Of a stretch of DNA of 64,000 bases, positions 1-8,805 are shown one piece after another. The position numbers and the translations under genes were made by a program. This DNA comes from Citromicrobium sp. UBA3494 (GTDB taxonomy: Bacteria > Pseudomonadota > Alphaproteobacteria > Sphingomonadales > Sphingomonadaceae): the NCBI GenBank assembly GCA_002377695.1, contig DFQH01000001.1, positions 82,417-146,416 on the forward strand. Reading direction: 5' to 3'. Below the pieces are notes generated by a model that was not told the origin of the DNA, did not search any database, and saw only the letters and a list, made by a program, of their open reading frames with translations. Each line of letters begins with the position of its first letter. Position 1 is the first letter of the stretch.

Positions 1-126
1 TACGCAACCCTCTGGAATGCGTTCAAACATCTGGCATCGGGTGCATCGGCCGAGGAAAAGCACGCCCTGTTCGCCGGCACCGCAGCGCGCACCTACGGCA
101 TCGAACACCTGCTCGAGTTGACGTAA
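1..126 (+). CDS. Amidohydrolase family protein, C-terminal fragment
   Basis: Only the last 41 codons lie in the window, ending with TAA at 124-126; the start is beyond the left edge. The fragment ends with a Phe-Ala-Gly-Thr-Ala-Ala-Arg-Thr-Tyr-Gly segment, which resembles the final helix of amidohydrolase-2 family metal-dependent hydrolases. No catalytic residues are visible, so the substrate cannot be named. It is followed 69 bases later by a nitronate monooxygenase gene on the same strand. Confidence 0.6.
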   Translation, partial: YATLWNAFKHLASGASAEEKHALFAGTAARTYGIEHLLELT

Positions 127-195
127 CGGCAATCTCGACACCGCCGGAAGCCGCGCATAGACCCCATCCAGACACGATATCCGGAGAGACGATCA

Positions 196-1170
196 ATGCC
201 CCTGCCCGCCCCGTTCGACCGACTGCGCCTGCCGATCATCGGATCGCCCATGTTCATCGTCTCCGGACCGGAACTGGTCATCGCACAGTGCAAGGCAGGC
301 ATCGTCGGCAGCTTTCCCGCACTGAATGCGCGGCCTTCGGGCGTGCTCGACGAATGGCTCCACCAGATTACCGAGGAACTGGCGGCGCACAACCGCGACA
401 ACCCGGATAGGCCCGCCGCGCCCTTCGCGGTCAACCAGATCGTCCACCGCTCCAACGCCCGGCTCGAGGAAGACATGCAGGTGTGCGAGAAGTGGCAGGT
501 GCCGCTCGTCATCACCTCGCTCGGCGCGCGTGAAGAGGTCTTCCAGGCGGTCGACAACTGGGGCGGGATCACGCTGCACGACGTCATCAACAACCGCTTC
601 GCCCACAAGGCGATCGAAAAGGGCGCGACCGGACTCATTCCGGTGGCCGCCGGTGCGGGCGGCCATGCAGGCACGCAGTCGCCCTTCGCCCTGATGCACG
701 AGATTCGCGAATGGTTCGACGGGCTGGTGGCGCTGTCGGGCTCCATCGCGACCGGTCGTTCCGTACTTGCCGCGCAGGCGATGGGGGCCGATTTCGGCTA
801 TATCGGCAGCGCGTTCATCGCGACCGAGGAAGCCAACGCCGATCAGGGGTACAAGCAGGGCATCGTGGACAGCAGCGCCGAAGGCATCGTCTACACCAAC
901 CTGTTCACCGGGGTTCACGGCAACTACCTGCGCAGCTCGATCGAGGCCGCCGGGCTCGACCCGGACAACCTGCCCGAAAGCGATCCCTCCAAGATGAACT
1001 TCGGCAGCGGCGGCAATTCCAAGGCCAAGGCGTGGAAGGACATCTGGGGCTCGGGCCAAGGGGTGGGCGCGGTAAAGAACGTTGCCACCGTGGCCGAGAT
1101 GGTCAATCGGCTGGAGCGTGAATACAAGGAAGCGAAGGCGGCGCTGGACGAGGCTGCCGCCCCGTACTGA
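196..1170 (+). CDS. Nitronate monooxygenase (2-nitropropane dioxygenase family)
   Basis: This 324-residue protein belongs to the FMN-dependent TIM-barrel family that oxidises alkyl nitronates to carbonyl compounds and nitrite. The N-terminus (PIIGSPMFIVSGPELV) is the usual first strand. The glycine-rich run near residues 155-162 (AAGAGGHAG) fits the flavin phosphate loop with the histidine proposed as the catalytic base in class I enzymes. Later motifs such as GSIATGR and GADFGYIGSAFIAT complete the barrel. The ATG at 196 follows a GGAGAGA ribosome site. Many members have unknown physiological substrates (enoyl reductases are close relatives), so the family is firm but the substrate is not. 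Confidence 0.88.
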   Translation: MPLPAPFDRLRLPIIGSPMFIVSGPELVIAQCKAGIVGSFPALNARPSGVLDEWLHQITEELAAHNRDNPDRPAAPFAVNQIVHRSNARLEEDMQVCEKWQVPLVITSLGAREEVFQAVDNWGGITLHDVINNRFAHKAIEKGATGLIPVAAGAGGHAGTQSPFALMHEIREWFDGLVALSGSIATGRSVLAAQAMGADFGYIGSAFIATEEANADQGYKQGIVDSSAEGIVYTNLFTGVHGNYLRSSIEAAGLDPDNLPESDPSKMNFGSGGNSKAKAWKDIWGSGQGVGAVKNVATVAEMVNRLEREYKEAKAALDEAAAPY

Positions 1171-1173
1171 CGG

Positions 1174-1950
1174 CTAACCGGGCCAAACCCTCACGAAGCG
1201 CCTGTTGGCCGAGGGTTCCAGCCGGATGGCCTGCCCTTCCGGCGTGGCGAGTTGCCCGGTCTGATCCTGTTCGCCGGCGTAGAAGAGGTGTGTGAACAGC
1301 AGCCGCGCCAGCGAATCCTCGTCCCCGCGCAAGAGAGTCGGCTCGATCCGGAATTCCTGCCCGGTGAAGTACCGCAACCCTTGGCTCTGAAGCGCACCGT
1401 CGAGCGTCCGGCGAAAGCTGGCGAACAGGCCGACAGGCAATTCCCCGCGCCGCTGCCAGGCGTCGAAATGGCGCTCCAGCCGGTCCGGTTCGATGGCCAC
1501 CCCGCCGGGCGTCCAGCAGATCGCGGCGCCGCCGAAGGTGTCGGCAAGGCCATGGGCCAGCACGAACCATTCGCGCAGGATCGACACGCTGTTCCGCCCT
1601 GCCGCAACATGCGGGCCGAGCCGCAAGGATGCGGCCTCGATCCTTGCGGGTAGCACCACGTCTTGCAGCGACTGGGAGAAATCGATTCGCGGGATGGCAA
1701 CCGCCGGGCCGGGCGCCAGACCGACGAGGTCGAAAGTAAACCCCGCCCGGCCGAGCGAGAGGCCGCAGGGCGGCGCGATGTCGCGCGGGCGGTCGGTCGC
1801 CGCAAGATCCGGTCCGAGAGAATCGATATATGCCGCATCCGCGCATTGCTGCCGCACGCGCCGTGCGGTGGGCCGCTCGTCCCGCGCGAAGAGGATCAAC
1901 AGATCGTCGCCGATTTCCGAAGCATCGGACCCCATCAACTCACCGGACAT
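1174..1950 (-). CDS. Uncharacterised protein, 258 aa
   Basis: I do not recognise this family with certainty. The protein has no signal peptide or clear membrane segment. It opens with a predicted beta strand (DDLLILFARDE) and has a central tryptophan- and glycine-rich part (FVLAHGLADTFGGAAICWTPGG). The ATG at 1950 is chosen over an upstream in-frame start at 2028 because the extra residues are Arg/Ala-rich, as in out-of-frame translations. An internal ATG at 1935 is also possible. It converges on the nitronate monooxygenase gene with a 3-base gap. Codon use is like that of its neighbours. Confidence 0.6.
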   Translation of the reverse strand: MSGELMGSDASEIGDDLLILFARDERPTARRVRQQCADAAYIDSLGPDLAATDRPRDIAPPCGLSLGRAGFTFDLVGLAPGPAVAIPRIDFSQSLQDVVLPARIEAASLRLGPHVAAGRNSVSILREWFVLAHGLADTFGGAAICWTPGGVAIEPDRLERHFDAWQRRGELPVGLFASFRRTLDGALQSQGLRYFTGQEFRIEPTLLRGDEDSLARLLFTHLFYAGEQDQTGQLATPEGQAIRLEPSANRRFVRVWPG

Positions 1951-2072
1951 GCGCTCATCCCTTCCTGCGCTCCTGCCGCAAGCATGCTTTGCGCGTGTCG
2001 CGCCGGCCCGTCGAGAGGGCAGCCGCATGGATTGCTCCGAAATGGATCACGGGCGACGCCAGTCGGAAACGA

Positions 2073-2558
2073 TCAGAAGACGCCCATCGCCAGGCCTTCG
2101 GCCATCGCCTCGCCCAGCGCTTCGCATTCGTCCAGCCGCCCCTGGGGCACGGTTTTCTCGGCGAGGATTTCTTCCGGCGTCTGCGCCTCCATGCAGATGA
2201 TGATGCGATCGGCGACCCGCTTCAGCCGCCAGCCCTGTGCAATGCGGTCGATCTGCGCCTGCGCGCCCTCCCCGTCCGATCCGGCAGCGATGATGGTGGC
2301 GAAGGCACGCCCCTCGATCTTGCCGAGGACGGGGTAGTAACAACGGTCGAACATCTCCTTCATCATGCCGGACATGGTGGCGAGGTTTTCGGGGCAGACG
2401 AACAGGTAACCTTGCGCAGCCAGCAGGTCGTCGGGCGTCACATCTTCGGCGGCGAGTATCCGCGCGGCATCGCCCGCCCCTTTCGCGGCGGCGCGCGCCA
2501 TCGCCTCGCTCGCGCCGGTGCGGCTATGCCATGCGATCAGTAGTGGCTGCTGCGTCAT
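2073..2558 (-). CDS. Flavodoxin-like / NAD(P)H-dependent oxidoreductase family protein
   Basis: The 161-residue protein has the flavodoxin fold order: an opening strand (PLLIAWHSRTGASEAMA) whose Ser/Thr-rich turn binds FMN phosphate, a middle strand YLFVCPENLATMSGMMKEMFDRCYY typical of WrbA/flavodoxin-like reductases, and a third strand AFATIIAAGSDGEGA. The likely role is FMN-dependent electron transfer in the cytosol, but the partner is unknown. It is divergent from recJ, 80 bases away. Length fits the small single-domain members of the family. Confidence 0.75.
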   Translation of the reverse strand: MTQQPLLIAWHSRTGASEAMARAAAKGAGDAARILAAEDVTPDDLLAAQGYLFVCPENLATMSGMMKEMFDRCYYPVLGKIEGRAFATIIAAGSDGEGAQAQIDRIAQGWRLKRVADRIIICMEAQTPEEILAEKTVPQGRLDECEALGEAMAEGLAMGVF

Positions 2559-2638
2559 GAGCCCAAACTCGGGCCCGGCTGTCGAAAGTCAACGGGGGCG
2601 TGCTTTGTTCTTGCTCTGCAACACGCTAGGCTGATGCG

Positions 2639-4441
2639 ATGGCGACGACGGCCCCCTCTTCCACTTTCAGCTATGTCTGCGGTGTCGAACGCTCGCTCGG
2701 CGGGCGCAGCTGGCGCTGGCGCGGTGGCCACAACCAGTATGCCGACGCCGCCGGGGGCCTTGGCGACGATATCCTGACCCAGCTGCTGCTGGCGCGGGGG
2801 GTAACGCGGGACGATCTGGACCGTCAGCGCGAGCCCAAGCTGGCCGCCTTCCTGCCCGACCCTTCCATCTTCCAGGACATGGACGTGGCGGCGGAGCGCA
2901 TGGCGCAGGCCATCCTGACGCGCGAAAAGGTGACGATCTACGGCGATTACGATGTGGACGGCGCAACCTCCGCCGCGCTGCTGATTCGCCTGTTCCGCAT
3001 GCTGGGCCACGAAGCGGACTACTATATCCCGGACCGGCTGCTGGAGGGGTATGGCCCCAGTGGCGAAGCGCTGGTGAAGCTGGGCGAACAGGGATCGAGC
3101 CTGGTCGTCACGGTCGATTGCGGAGCCATGGCGCACGAGGCGCTGGCGGCGGCGCGCGATGCGGGCGTGGATGTGATCGTGATCGACCACCACAAGTGCT
3201 CGCCCGAACGCCCCGCAGCGGTGGCGCTGGTCAATCCCAACCGCCTGGATGAGGAAGACGAGGCCGCCGCGCATGGCCATCTGGCGGCCGTCGGGGTGGC
3301 GTTCCTCGCCGCCATCGCGCTGGTGCGCAAGCTGCGCGAGGGCGGCTATTTCGAGGATCGCAAGGAGCCGGACCTGCGCGGTCTGCTCGATCTGGTGGCA
3401 TTGGGCACGGTTGCCGACGTCGCTGCCCTGCACGGGCTCAACCGCGCATTCGTGGCGCAAGGCCTCAAGGTGATGGCCAAGCGCGCGAATACCGGGATGA
3501 GTGCGCTGATCGATGCAAGCCGCCTGACCCGCGCGCCGATATCCTCCGATCTGGGTTTCGCGCTCGGCCCGCGAATCAATGCAGGCGGCCGGGTGGGCGA
3601 ATCGACGCTGGGCGTCCGGCTGCTGACCACCGAGGACCCCGAAGAAGCCGCCCTGATTGCCGCCCAGCTCTCTCAGCTCAACGATGATCGCCGCGCGATC
3701 GAGGCGGAGGTTCAGGAAGCGGGCGAGGCGCAACTTGCGAGGCAGGCCAATCGGAACCTGCGAATCGTCCACGGCGAGGGCTGGCACCCCGGCGTGATCG
3801 GCATTGTCGCCGGGCGCATCAAGGAAAAGACCGGGCGGCCCAGCATCGTCATCGCGCGCGACCGGAAGACCGGGCTCGGCAAGGGCTCGGGGCGTTCGAT
3901 CCCGGGCGTCGATCTCGGCGCTGCGATCATGGCCGCGCGCGAGGAAGGCCTGCTGGAAGCGGGCGGCGGGCACGCAATGGCCGCCGGGCTCACCGTGCGC
4001 GAGGACAGGATAGAGGCGCTGTCCGATTGGCTGGAGGCTAGGCTGGAAAAGCAGGTTTCGGCCGCCAGTGCCGAGGCTTCGCTGGGCTTCGATCTATCGC
4101 TGGGCCCCCGGGGGCTGAGCGTGGAGCTGGTCGAAACGCTGGAAAAAGGCGGCCCCTACGGCATGGGCTGGCCCGGCCCGCGCCTCGCCATCGGGCCGGT
4201 GCACATCGTGAAGGTGGATCGGGTCGGCAGCGACCATGTCCGGCTGGTTGCCGGATCGCGTGAGGGCGGCTCGATCAAGGCGATTGCCTTCAGGATTGCC
4301 GATACCGATTTCGGCCAGGCGCTGCTCGCGCTTCATCCGGGCACGCAGGTATGGCTGGCGGGCCGGGCAAAGGTGGATACCTGGGCCAACACGCCGCGTG
4401 CCGAATTGCACCTGGAAGACGTTGCCTTGGCATTGCTTTAG
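2639..4441 (+). CDS. recJ: Single-stranded-DNA-specific 5'-3' exonuclease RecJ
   Basis: The 600-residue protein carries the DHH phosphoesterase motifs of RecJ: GDYDVDGATSA at 102-112, VDCG at 159-162, the DHH signature at 183-185 and the DHHA1 nucleic-acid motif GGGHAMAAG at 442-450. RecJ degrades 5' single-stranded ends in recombination, mismatch repair and base excision repair, using Mn2+/Mg2+. The final 150 residues match the C-terminal OB-like region. The start at 2639 gives the usual family length. It stands alone between a flavodoxin-like gene (divergent) and tRNA-Glu. Confidence 0.96.
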   Translation: MATTAPSSTFSYVCGVERSLGGRSWRWRGGHNQYADAAGGLGDDILTQLLLARGVTRDDLDRQREPKLAAFLPDPSIFQDMDVAAERMAQAILTREKVTIYGDYDVDGATSAALLIRLFRMLGHEADYYIPDRLLEGYGPSGEALVKLGEQGSSLVVTVDCGAMAHEALAAARDAGVDVIVIDHHKCSPERPAAVALVNPNRLDEEDEAAAHGHLAAVGVAFLAAIALVRKLREGGYFEDRKEPDLRGLLDLVALGTVADVAALHGLNRAFVAQGLKVMAKRANTGMSALIDASRLTRAPISSDLGFALGPRINAGGRVGESTLGVRLLTTEDPEEAALIAAQLSQLNDDRRAIEAEVQEAGEAQLARQANRNLRIVHGEGWHPGVIGIVAGRIKEKTGRPSIVIARDRKTGLGKGSGRSIPGVDLGAAIMAAREEGLLEAGGGHAMAAGLTVREDRIEALSDWLEARLEKQVSAASAEASLGFDLSLGPRGLSVELVETLEKGGPYGMGWPGPRLAIGPVHIVKVDRVGSDHVRLVAGSREGGSIKAIAFRIADTDFGQALLALHPGTQVWLAGRAKVDTWANTPRAELHLEDVALALL

Positions 4442-4460
4442 AAATTGCACGAACTTGGGC

Positions 4461-4488
4461 TTGACCCATTCCCGTCACCTGCCTAAAC
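4461..4488 (+). promoter_or_regulatory. Possible promoter of tRNA-Glu
   Basis: A TTGACC hexamer at 4461-4466, preceded by C as in the alphaproteobacterial CTTGAC form, is followed after 16 bases by CTAAAC at 4483-4488. It lies about 60 bases upstream of the mature tRNA-Glu. The -10 match is weak, so this is a suggestion. Confidence 0.35.
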
Positions 4489-4537
4489 GCGCGGCTCGCT
4501 TCGGCGCTAACGGCTTTTGCCGGAGCGCCAGAAGCTT

Positions 4538-4631
4538 CTTTCGGATGTGGCCCCTTCGTCTAGCGGTTAGGACGCGGCCCTTTCACGGCTGAAACACGGG
4601 TTCGATTCCCGTAGGGGTCACCATCCGAAAG
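4538..4631 (+). repeat. 10-bp inverted repeat flanking tRNA-Glu
   Basis: CTTTCGGATG at 4538-4547 is the exact reverse complement of CATCCGAAAG at 4622-4631. The arms lie directly outside the acceptor stem of tRNA-Glu, the right arm using two bases of the encoded CCA. In the precursor RNA they could stack on the acceptor stem as a 10-bp helix, which may influence end processing (inference). Confidence 0.7.
4549..4623 (+). tRNA. tRNA-Glu (anticodon UUC)
   Basis: A complete cloverleaf of 75 bases including the encoded CCA. The acceptor arms GGCCCCT and AGGGGTC pair with one G-U. The anticodon stem CGGCC/GGCTG holds the loop CTTTCAC with anticodon TTC at 4582-4584, and the T-loop is GTTCGATTC. 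The sequence closely follows bacterial tRNA-Glu. It lies between recJ and phoR. Confidence 0.96.
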
Positions 4632-4689
4632 CCTGCGGCTCATGCCGATGCAACAAACCCTCCCCGAACCTGCCTTTCGCGTGCCCTGT

Positions 4690-4704
4690 CGGGGAAATTC
4701 CCCG
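4690..4704. repeat. Perfect 15-base palindrome between tRNA-Glu and phoR
   Basis: CGGGGAA, one A, TTCCCCG form a perfect inverted repeat 67 bases after the tRNA and 40 bases before the phoR start. It could end the tRNA transcript as a hairpin (no T-run follows) or act as an operator for phoR. Function is not known. Confidence 0.45.
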
Positions 4705-4744
4705 CACTGGCTTAACGCGGCGAATCACCCTAGGGCCCCTGCCC

Positions 4745-6016
4745 ATGCACAAGCCGCTCGTCTTGCCGTGGGCCGGCCTCATGATCGCCGCCGCCAGCGC
4801 CATCCTGATTGCTTTGTCCGGCATACCGGTGCCCTATGCGCTGGCCATCTGGCTGGTGTGGTCGCTCACGCTGCTGATCAGCCAGCCCCACGAACCGATC
4901 GTCGAATCCGATCCGCGCCCGGAAGGCCTCTCGCGCGAGAGCCTGATCGGGATGATCGAGAATGCCCATTCGCCGCTGCTGCTGGTCGATCGCAAGCGCG
5001 TGCTGATCGCCAATGCGTCCGCGCGGGCGCTGCTGGGTGAGCATGTGGTGGGCCAGGACGTGCGCGTTGCGATTCGCCATCCGCGCGCCATCGCGCTGAT
5101 GGACAGCGATACTCATGGCGAAGCGATCGTGACCGGTCTTGTCCGACGCAAGGATGTATACCGCGTCAGCCGCTATGCGATCGACGATCACACCGCGGTA
5201 ATCGAGCTGATCTCCAAAACCGCCGAATCCGATGTCAGCCGCGCGCACACGGATTTCGTCGCCAATGCCAGCCACGAGCTGCGCACGCCGCTATCCTCCA
5301 TCATCGGCTACGTCGAAACGCTCAGCGAACATCCGGAGGACATCGACGAAGCGACGGCGCGCAAGTTTCTCGATACGATTCACCGTGAGGCGCAAAGGCT
5401 CCAGAACCTTGTCAGCGACCTGATGTCGCTCTCGCGGGTCGAGGCGGAGAAACATGACCGGCCGGACGCGCCGGTCGATCTCAACCACCTGGTAGAGCGC
5501 GCAGCGCGCGAGGGCGCGGGCGCCAATCGGAGCGAACGGGTCACTTTCGAGGCGGAAGGCCAGTTCGAAGTGCTCGGCGATACGCAGCAGCTGGAACAGC
5601 TTGTGCGCAACCTTGTGGACAACGCGTTGAAATACGGCCGTCCCGACAGCCCCGTTGTCCTGCGCCTGACAGAATCCGCACTTGGCGAGGCAAAACTCGA
5701 AGTCGTGGACCAGGGTGAAGGAATCGAACCCGAGCACCTGCCCCATCTGACGCGCCGATTCTACCGGACCGATCCGGGGCGCAGCCGCATGTCCGGGGGC
5801 ACGGGCCTTGGCCTGGCGATCGTCAAGCACATTGTCGAACGCCACCACGGACGGCTCGACATAGAAAGCGAGGTCGGCCAGGGAACGACCGTCACCGTTC
5901 GCATCCCGCAGTATCACGCGCCCGGCGCCACCGAAGACACACAAGCTGCGGAGGAAACCTCCTCCGATCGCGTCACCCAAGTCCCACAGTCGGGGGAGGC
6001 ACCACCCGCAACGTGA
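4745..6016 (+). CDS. phoR: Phosphate regulon sensor histidine kinase PhoR
   Basis: The 423-residue kinase has a short N-terminal membrane anchor (about residues 10-46, two segments) without a large periplasmic domain, a PAS-like region (about 65-155), a HisKA domain with the phosphorylated His177 in NASHELRTPLSSIIGY, and a HATPase domain with N-box LVDNALKYGRP and G-boxes DQGEGIEP and GGTGLGLAIVKHIV. This is the PhoR architecture, which senses phosphate through the Pst/PhoU complex rather than by a periplasmic ligand. It directly precedes the Pho box and the pst-phoU-phoB operon, confirming the assignment. Confidence 0.93.
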   Translation: MHKPLVLPWAGLMIAAASAILIALSGIPVPYALAIWLVWSLTLLISQPHEPIVESDPRPEGLSRESLIGMIENAHSPLLLVDRKRVLIANASARALLGEHVVGQDVRVAIRHPRAIALMDSDTHGEAIVTGLVRRKDVYRVSRYAIDDHTAVIELISKTAESDVSRAHTDFVANASHELRTPLSSIIGYVETLSEHPEDIDEATARKFLDTIHREAQRLQNLVSDLMSLSRVEAEKHDRPDAPVDLNHLVERAAREGAGANRSERVTFEAEGQFEVLGDTQQLEQLVRNLVDNALKYGRPDSPVVLRLTESALGEAKLEVVDQGEGIEPEHLPHLTRRFYRTDPGRSRMSGGTGLGLAIVKHIVERHHGRLDIESEVGQGTTVTVRIPQYHAPGATEDTQAAEETSSDRVTQVPQSGEAPPAT

Positions 6017-6020
6017 GCAA

Positions 6021-6038
6021 ATGTCATCACATTGTCAC
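6021..6038 (+). promoter_or_regulatory. Pho box (PhoB binding site) upstream of pstC
   Basis: Two 7-base direct repeats, ATGTCAT at 6021-6027 and TTGTCAC at 6032-6038, are separated by 4 bases, giving the 11-base period of the PhoB box (consensus CTGTCAT-N4-CTGTCAT). The site lies 5 bases after the phoR stop and 124 bases before pstC. It implies that the pst-phoU-phoB operon has its own phosphate-starvation promoter with autoregulation by PhoB. Confidence 0.8.
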
Positions 6039-6161
6039 GTAGTATCAACAACGCGTGGGCGCTGCCGCTTTCCAATCGGCACCACACACCATTATGCCTG
6101 GATCAGAGCCGTTCACTGAAAAGTTGCGGCTGAATGGGGATTGAGAGGATCCGACCGCAGC

Positions 6162-7547
6162 ATGTCACCTGCGTTTCTTTTTCTGCTTGCGATCGGCCTC
6201 GGGCTGGCGGGCTGGCTCGCGGGCCGCGCCAAGGCTCGCGCCTTCACGCGCGGTAGCGAACCGCGCCGGGTGGTGGCCCGGCCGGGCTATCATGCGTGGT
6301 TCGTTGCGATCTGGGTCGCACTGCCGCTGGCGCTGTTCGCGGTGGTCTGGAGCATCCTGTCGCCGATCCTGGTCGAACAATGGGTTCTCGCCTCGCCCGC
6401 CGCGCAGGATCTGCCCGCCTTCGGTTTCCAGCGCCAGTCGATGCTCGCGGAGGCGCGCGCCGTCGCCAATGGCCACGCGACCGCCGTGTTCAATCCCGAC
6501 GCGCAGGCACTGGTGGAGCCCTTCCGCCAGGCGGATCGTTTCTACAGCCTCGTCGGCTTCGGCTTTGCTCTGGCGATGGCCGCCATCCTGGGGCTGTGGG
6601 CCTATAGTCGGCTCAAGCCCGCCTTCATCGCACGGGTAAAGGTGGAACGCGCGGTGATGGGCCTGCTGCTGCTCGCATCGCTGGTCGCGATCCTTACCAC
6701 CTTCGGCATTCTCGCCAGCCTGGTGTTCGAGACGATCCGGTTCTTCGGCATGGTCTCGCCGATCGATTTCCTGTTCGGGCTGAGCTGGAACCCCGATCCC
6801 ATGGCAAACCCGGAAGCGCCACAGGGCGACCGATACGGGGCCATTCCGCTCTTCTGGGGCACGATCTTCATCGGTGCGATCATCGCCATGATCGTGGCCA
6901 TCCCGCTCGGCATGATGAGCGCGATTTACCTCACGCAGTATGCCAGCTCCCGCTGGCGCAAGATCATCAAGCCCGCCCTGGAGATTCTCGCGGGCGTGCC
7001 GACCGTGGTCTACGGCTATTTCGCGGCGCTGACCGTGGCCCCGATGATCCGCGATGCGGCGCAGGCGGTGGGCATCACCAATGCCTCTTCCGAAAGCGCG
7101 CTTGCCGCAGGTCTGGTGATGGGCGTGATGATCATTCCCTTCGTATCCTCGATGGCCGACGACAGTATCGCAGCCGTTCCCGCCTCCATGCGCGATGGCA
7201 GCCTGGCGATGGGTGCGACCCAGTCCGAAACGATCAAGAGGGTGCTGATTCCGGCCGCCCTGCCCGGCATCGTGGGGGGCGTGATGCTGGCCGTCAGCCG
7301 TGCAATCGGCGAAACCATGATCGTGGTGATGGCCGCATCGACCGCAGCCAACCTTTCGGCCAACCCGCTGGAGGCGATGACCACCGTGACGGTGCAGATC
7401 GTCGCCCTGCTGACGGGCGAAGGCAGCTTCGATCACCCGGCGACGCTCAGCGCATTTGCGCTCGGCTTCGTGCTGTTCATGGTCACACTGCTCCTCAATT
7501 TCATAGCCCTGCGCGTCGTCAAGCGCTTCCGGGAGGCATATGAGTAA
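6162..7547 (+). CDS. pstC: Phosphate ABC transporter permease PstC
   Basis: This 461-residue inner-membrane permease has an N-terminal hydrophobic segment, a long extracytoplasmic stretch (about residues 65-120), then the ABC permease core with the coupling-helix segment AMGATQSETIKRVLIPAALPGIVGGVMLA. PstC pairs with PstA to import orthophosphate using ATP hydrolysed by PstB. The ATG at 6162 is preferred; a TTG at 6141 in frame is possible but has no better ribosome site. It overlaps pstA by 8 bases. The enlarged N-terminus relative to E. coli PstC is common in alphaproteobacteria. Confidence 0.93.
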   Translation: MSPAFLFLLAIGLGLAGWLAGRAKARAFTRGSEPRRVVARPGYHAWFVAIWVALPLALFAVVWSILSPILVEQWVLASPAAQDLPAFGFQRQSMLAEARAVANGHATAVFNPDAQALVEPFRQADRFYSLVGFGFALAMAAILGLWAYSRLKPAFIARVKVERAVMGLLLLASLVAILTTFGILASLVFETIRFFGMVSPIDFLFGLSWNPDPMANPEAPQGDRYGAIPLFWGTIFIGAIIAMIVAIPLGMMSAIYLTQYASSRWRKIIKPALEILAGVPTVVYGYFAALTVAPMIRDAAQAVGITNASSESALAAGLVMGVMIIPFVSSMADDSIAAVPASMRDGSLAMGATQSETIKRVLIPAALPGIVGGVMLAVSRAIGETMIVVMAASTAANLSANPLEAMTTVTVQIVALLTGEGSFDHPATLSAFALGFVLFMVTLLLNFIALRVVKRFREAYE

Positions 7548-8805
7548 CCCCGCACAACTCGAAGGTGCCCAGCCCACCCGTACCGAGGCGTTCGAAAAGC
7601 GCCTCAAGCAGCGCTATGCCTCCGAGCGGCGGTTCAAGCGCTTCGGGCTGCTGGCGATTCTCGTCTCGATCGCGATCCTGTTCATCCTGCTCGGCAACAT
7701 GACGATCAACGGCATCGGCGGCTTCCAGCGCGCGGAGCTGCAGGTGCCGATCGACTTCGCCGAAAGCGGCTTGGCGGGCGATCAGGCAACCCTCAGCCAG
7801 CCAAGCGCGATCCAGACGCTGGAAATCCAGGGCCTGCCGGAGATCGTCGCGTTCTCCGCCGAACAGGCCATGGGCGAAGCGGGCGCCGCTCAGCTGAGCG
7901 AGGACGCGTGGCGCGAAGTGGCCGAGACGCTGATCGACGATCCCGGCATGCTGAACCGGCAGGAAACCTTCTGGCTCCCCGCCAGCGGCGACCTTGCCAA
8001 GGGCCTCGACGAAGAAGGTTCGCCAGAGATGCAAGCCCTCGCCCAGGAATTGCAGAACGGCGGGCATCTCGCCAAGCGCTTCGACGGAGGGTTCCTGACC
8101 CGGTCTGACGCAACCGACCCGCAGCAGGTCGGCGTGTGGGGCGCGCTCAAGGGATCGATCCTGACCATGATCGTCACGCTGGCGCTGGCCTTCCCCATCG
8201 GCGTGCTGTCCGCGCTCTACCTCGAGGAATATGCCCCCAAGAACCGCTGGACCGACCTGATCGAGGTTTCGATCAACAATCTGGCGGCGGTCCCTTCGAT
8301 CATCTTCGGTCTGCTGGGCCTGGCGGTGTTCCTGACCATCTTCCCCAATATGCGATCCGCCCCGCTGATCGGCGGGATGACGCTGGCGCTGATGACCATG
8401 CCGGTAATCGTGATTTCGGGCCGTAATGCGATCAAGGCGGTGCCACCTTCGATCCGCGACGGGGCGCTGGCCGTGGGCGCGAGCCCGGTACAGGTGGTGT
8501 TCCACCATGTGCTGCCGCTTGCCCTGCCCGGGATCCTGACCGGCACGATCATCGGCATGGCGCGCGCACTGGGCGAGACCGCACCGTTGCTGCTGATCGG
8601 CATGCGCGCCTTCGTGGCAACCCCGCCCGACGGCTTCACCTCGCCGGCCACCGTGCTGCCGGTGCAAATCTTCCTGTGGTCGGATGAAATCGACCGTGGC
8701 TTCATCGAACGGACCAGCGCCGCGATTATCGTGCTACTGCTGTTCCTGCTCGTGATGAACGCCCTCGCCATTTACCTGCGCAACAAGTTCGAGAAAAGCT
8801 GGTGA
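7540..8805 (+). CDS. pstA: Phosphate ABC transporter permease PstA
   Basis: The 421-residue permease has an N-terminal transmembrane helix (about 40-60), a large periplasmic insert (about 65-190), then five more helices with the coupling motif [25 protein letters not shown]. It forms the membrane channel of the Pst phosphate importer with PstC. The start at 7540 lies inside the end of pstC, and the stop overlaps the GTG start of pstB, so translation is probably coupled. The unusually long periplasmic region is a visible departure from the short E. coli protein. Confidence 0.93.
   Translation: MSNPAQLEGAQPTRTEAFEKRLKQRYASERRFKRFGLLAILVSIAILFILLGNMTINGIGGFQRAELQVPIDFAESGLAGDQATLSQPSAIQTLEIQGLPEIVAFSAEQAMGEAGAAQLSEDAWREVAETLIDDPGMLNRQETFWLPASGDLAKGLDEEGSPEMQALAQELQNGGHLAKRFDGGFLTRSDATDPQQVGVWGALKGSILTMIVTLALAFPIGVLSALYLEEYAPKNRWTDLIEVSINNLAAVPSIIFGLLGLAVFLTIFPNMRSAPLIGGMTLALMTMPVIVISGRNAIKAVPPSIRDGALAVGASPVQVVFHHVLPLALPGILTGTIIGMARALGETAPLLLIGMRAFVATPPDGFTSPATVLPVQIFLWSDEIDRGFIERTSAAIIVLLLFLLVMNALAIYLRNKFEKSW

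Noticed and set aside
2555..3973. Long minus-strand frame opposite recJ
   Set aside because: Shadow of recJ; no recognisable domain and an atypical amino-acid make-up.
6165..7607. Long minus-strand frame opposite pstC
   Set aside because: Antisense of a well-supported permease gene; composition is His/Arg/Asp-rich without domains.
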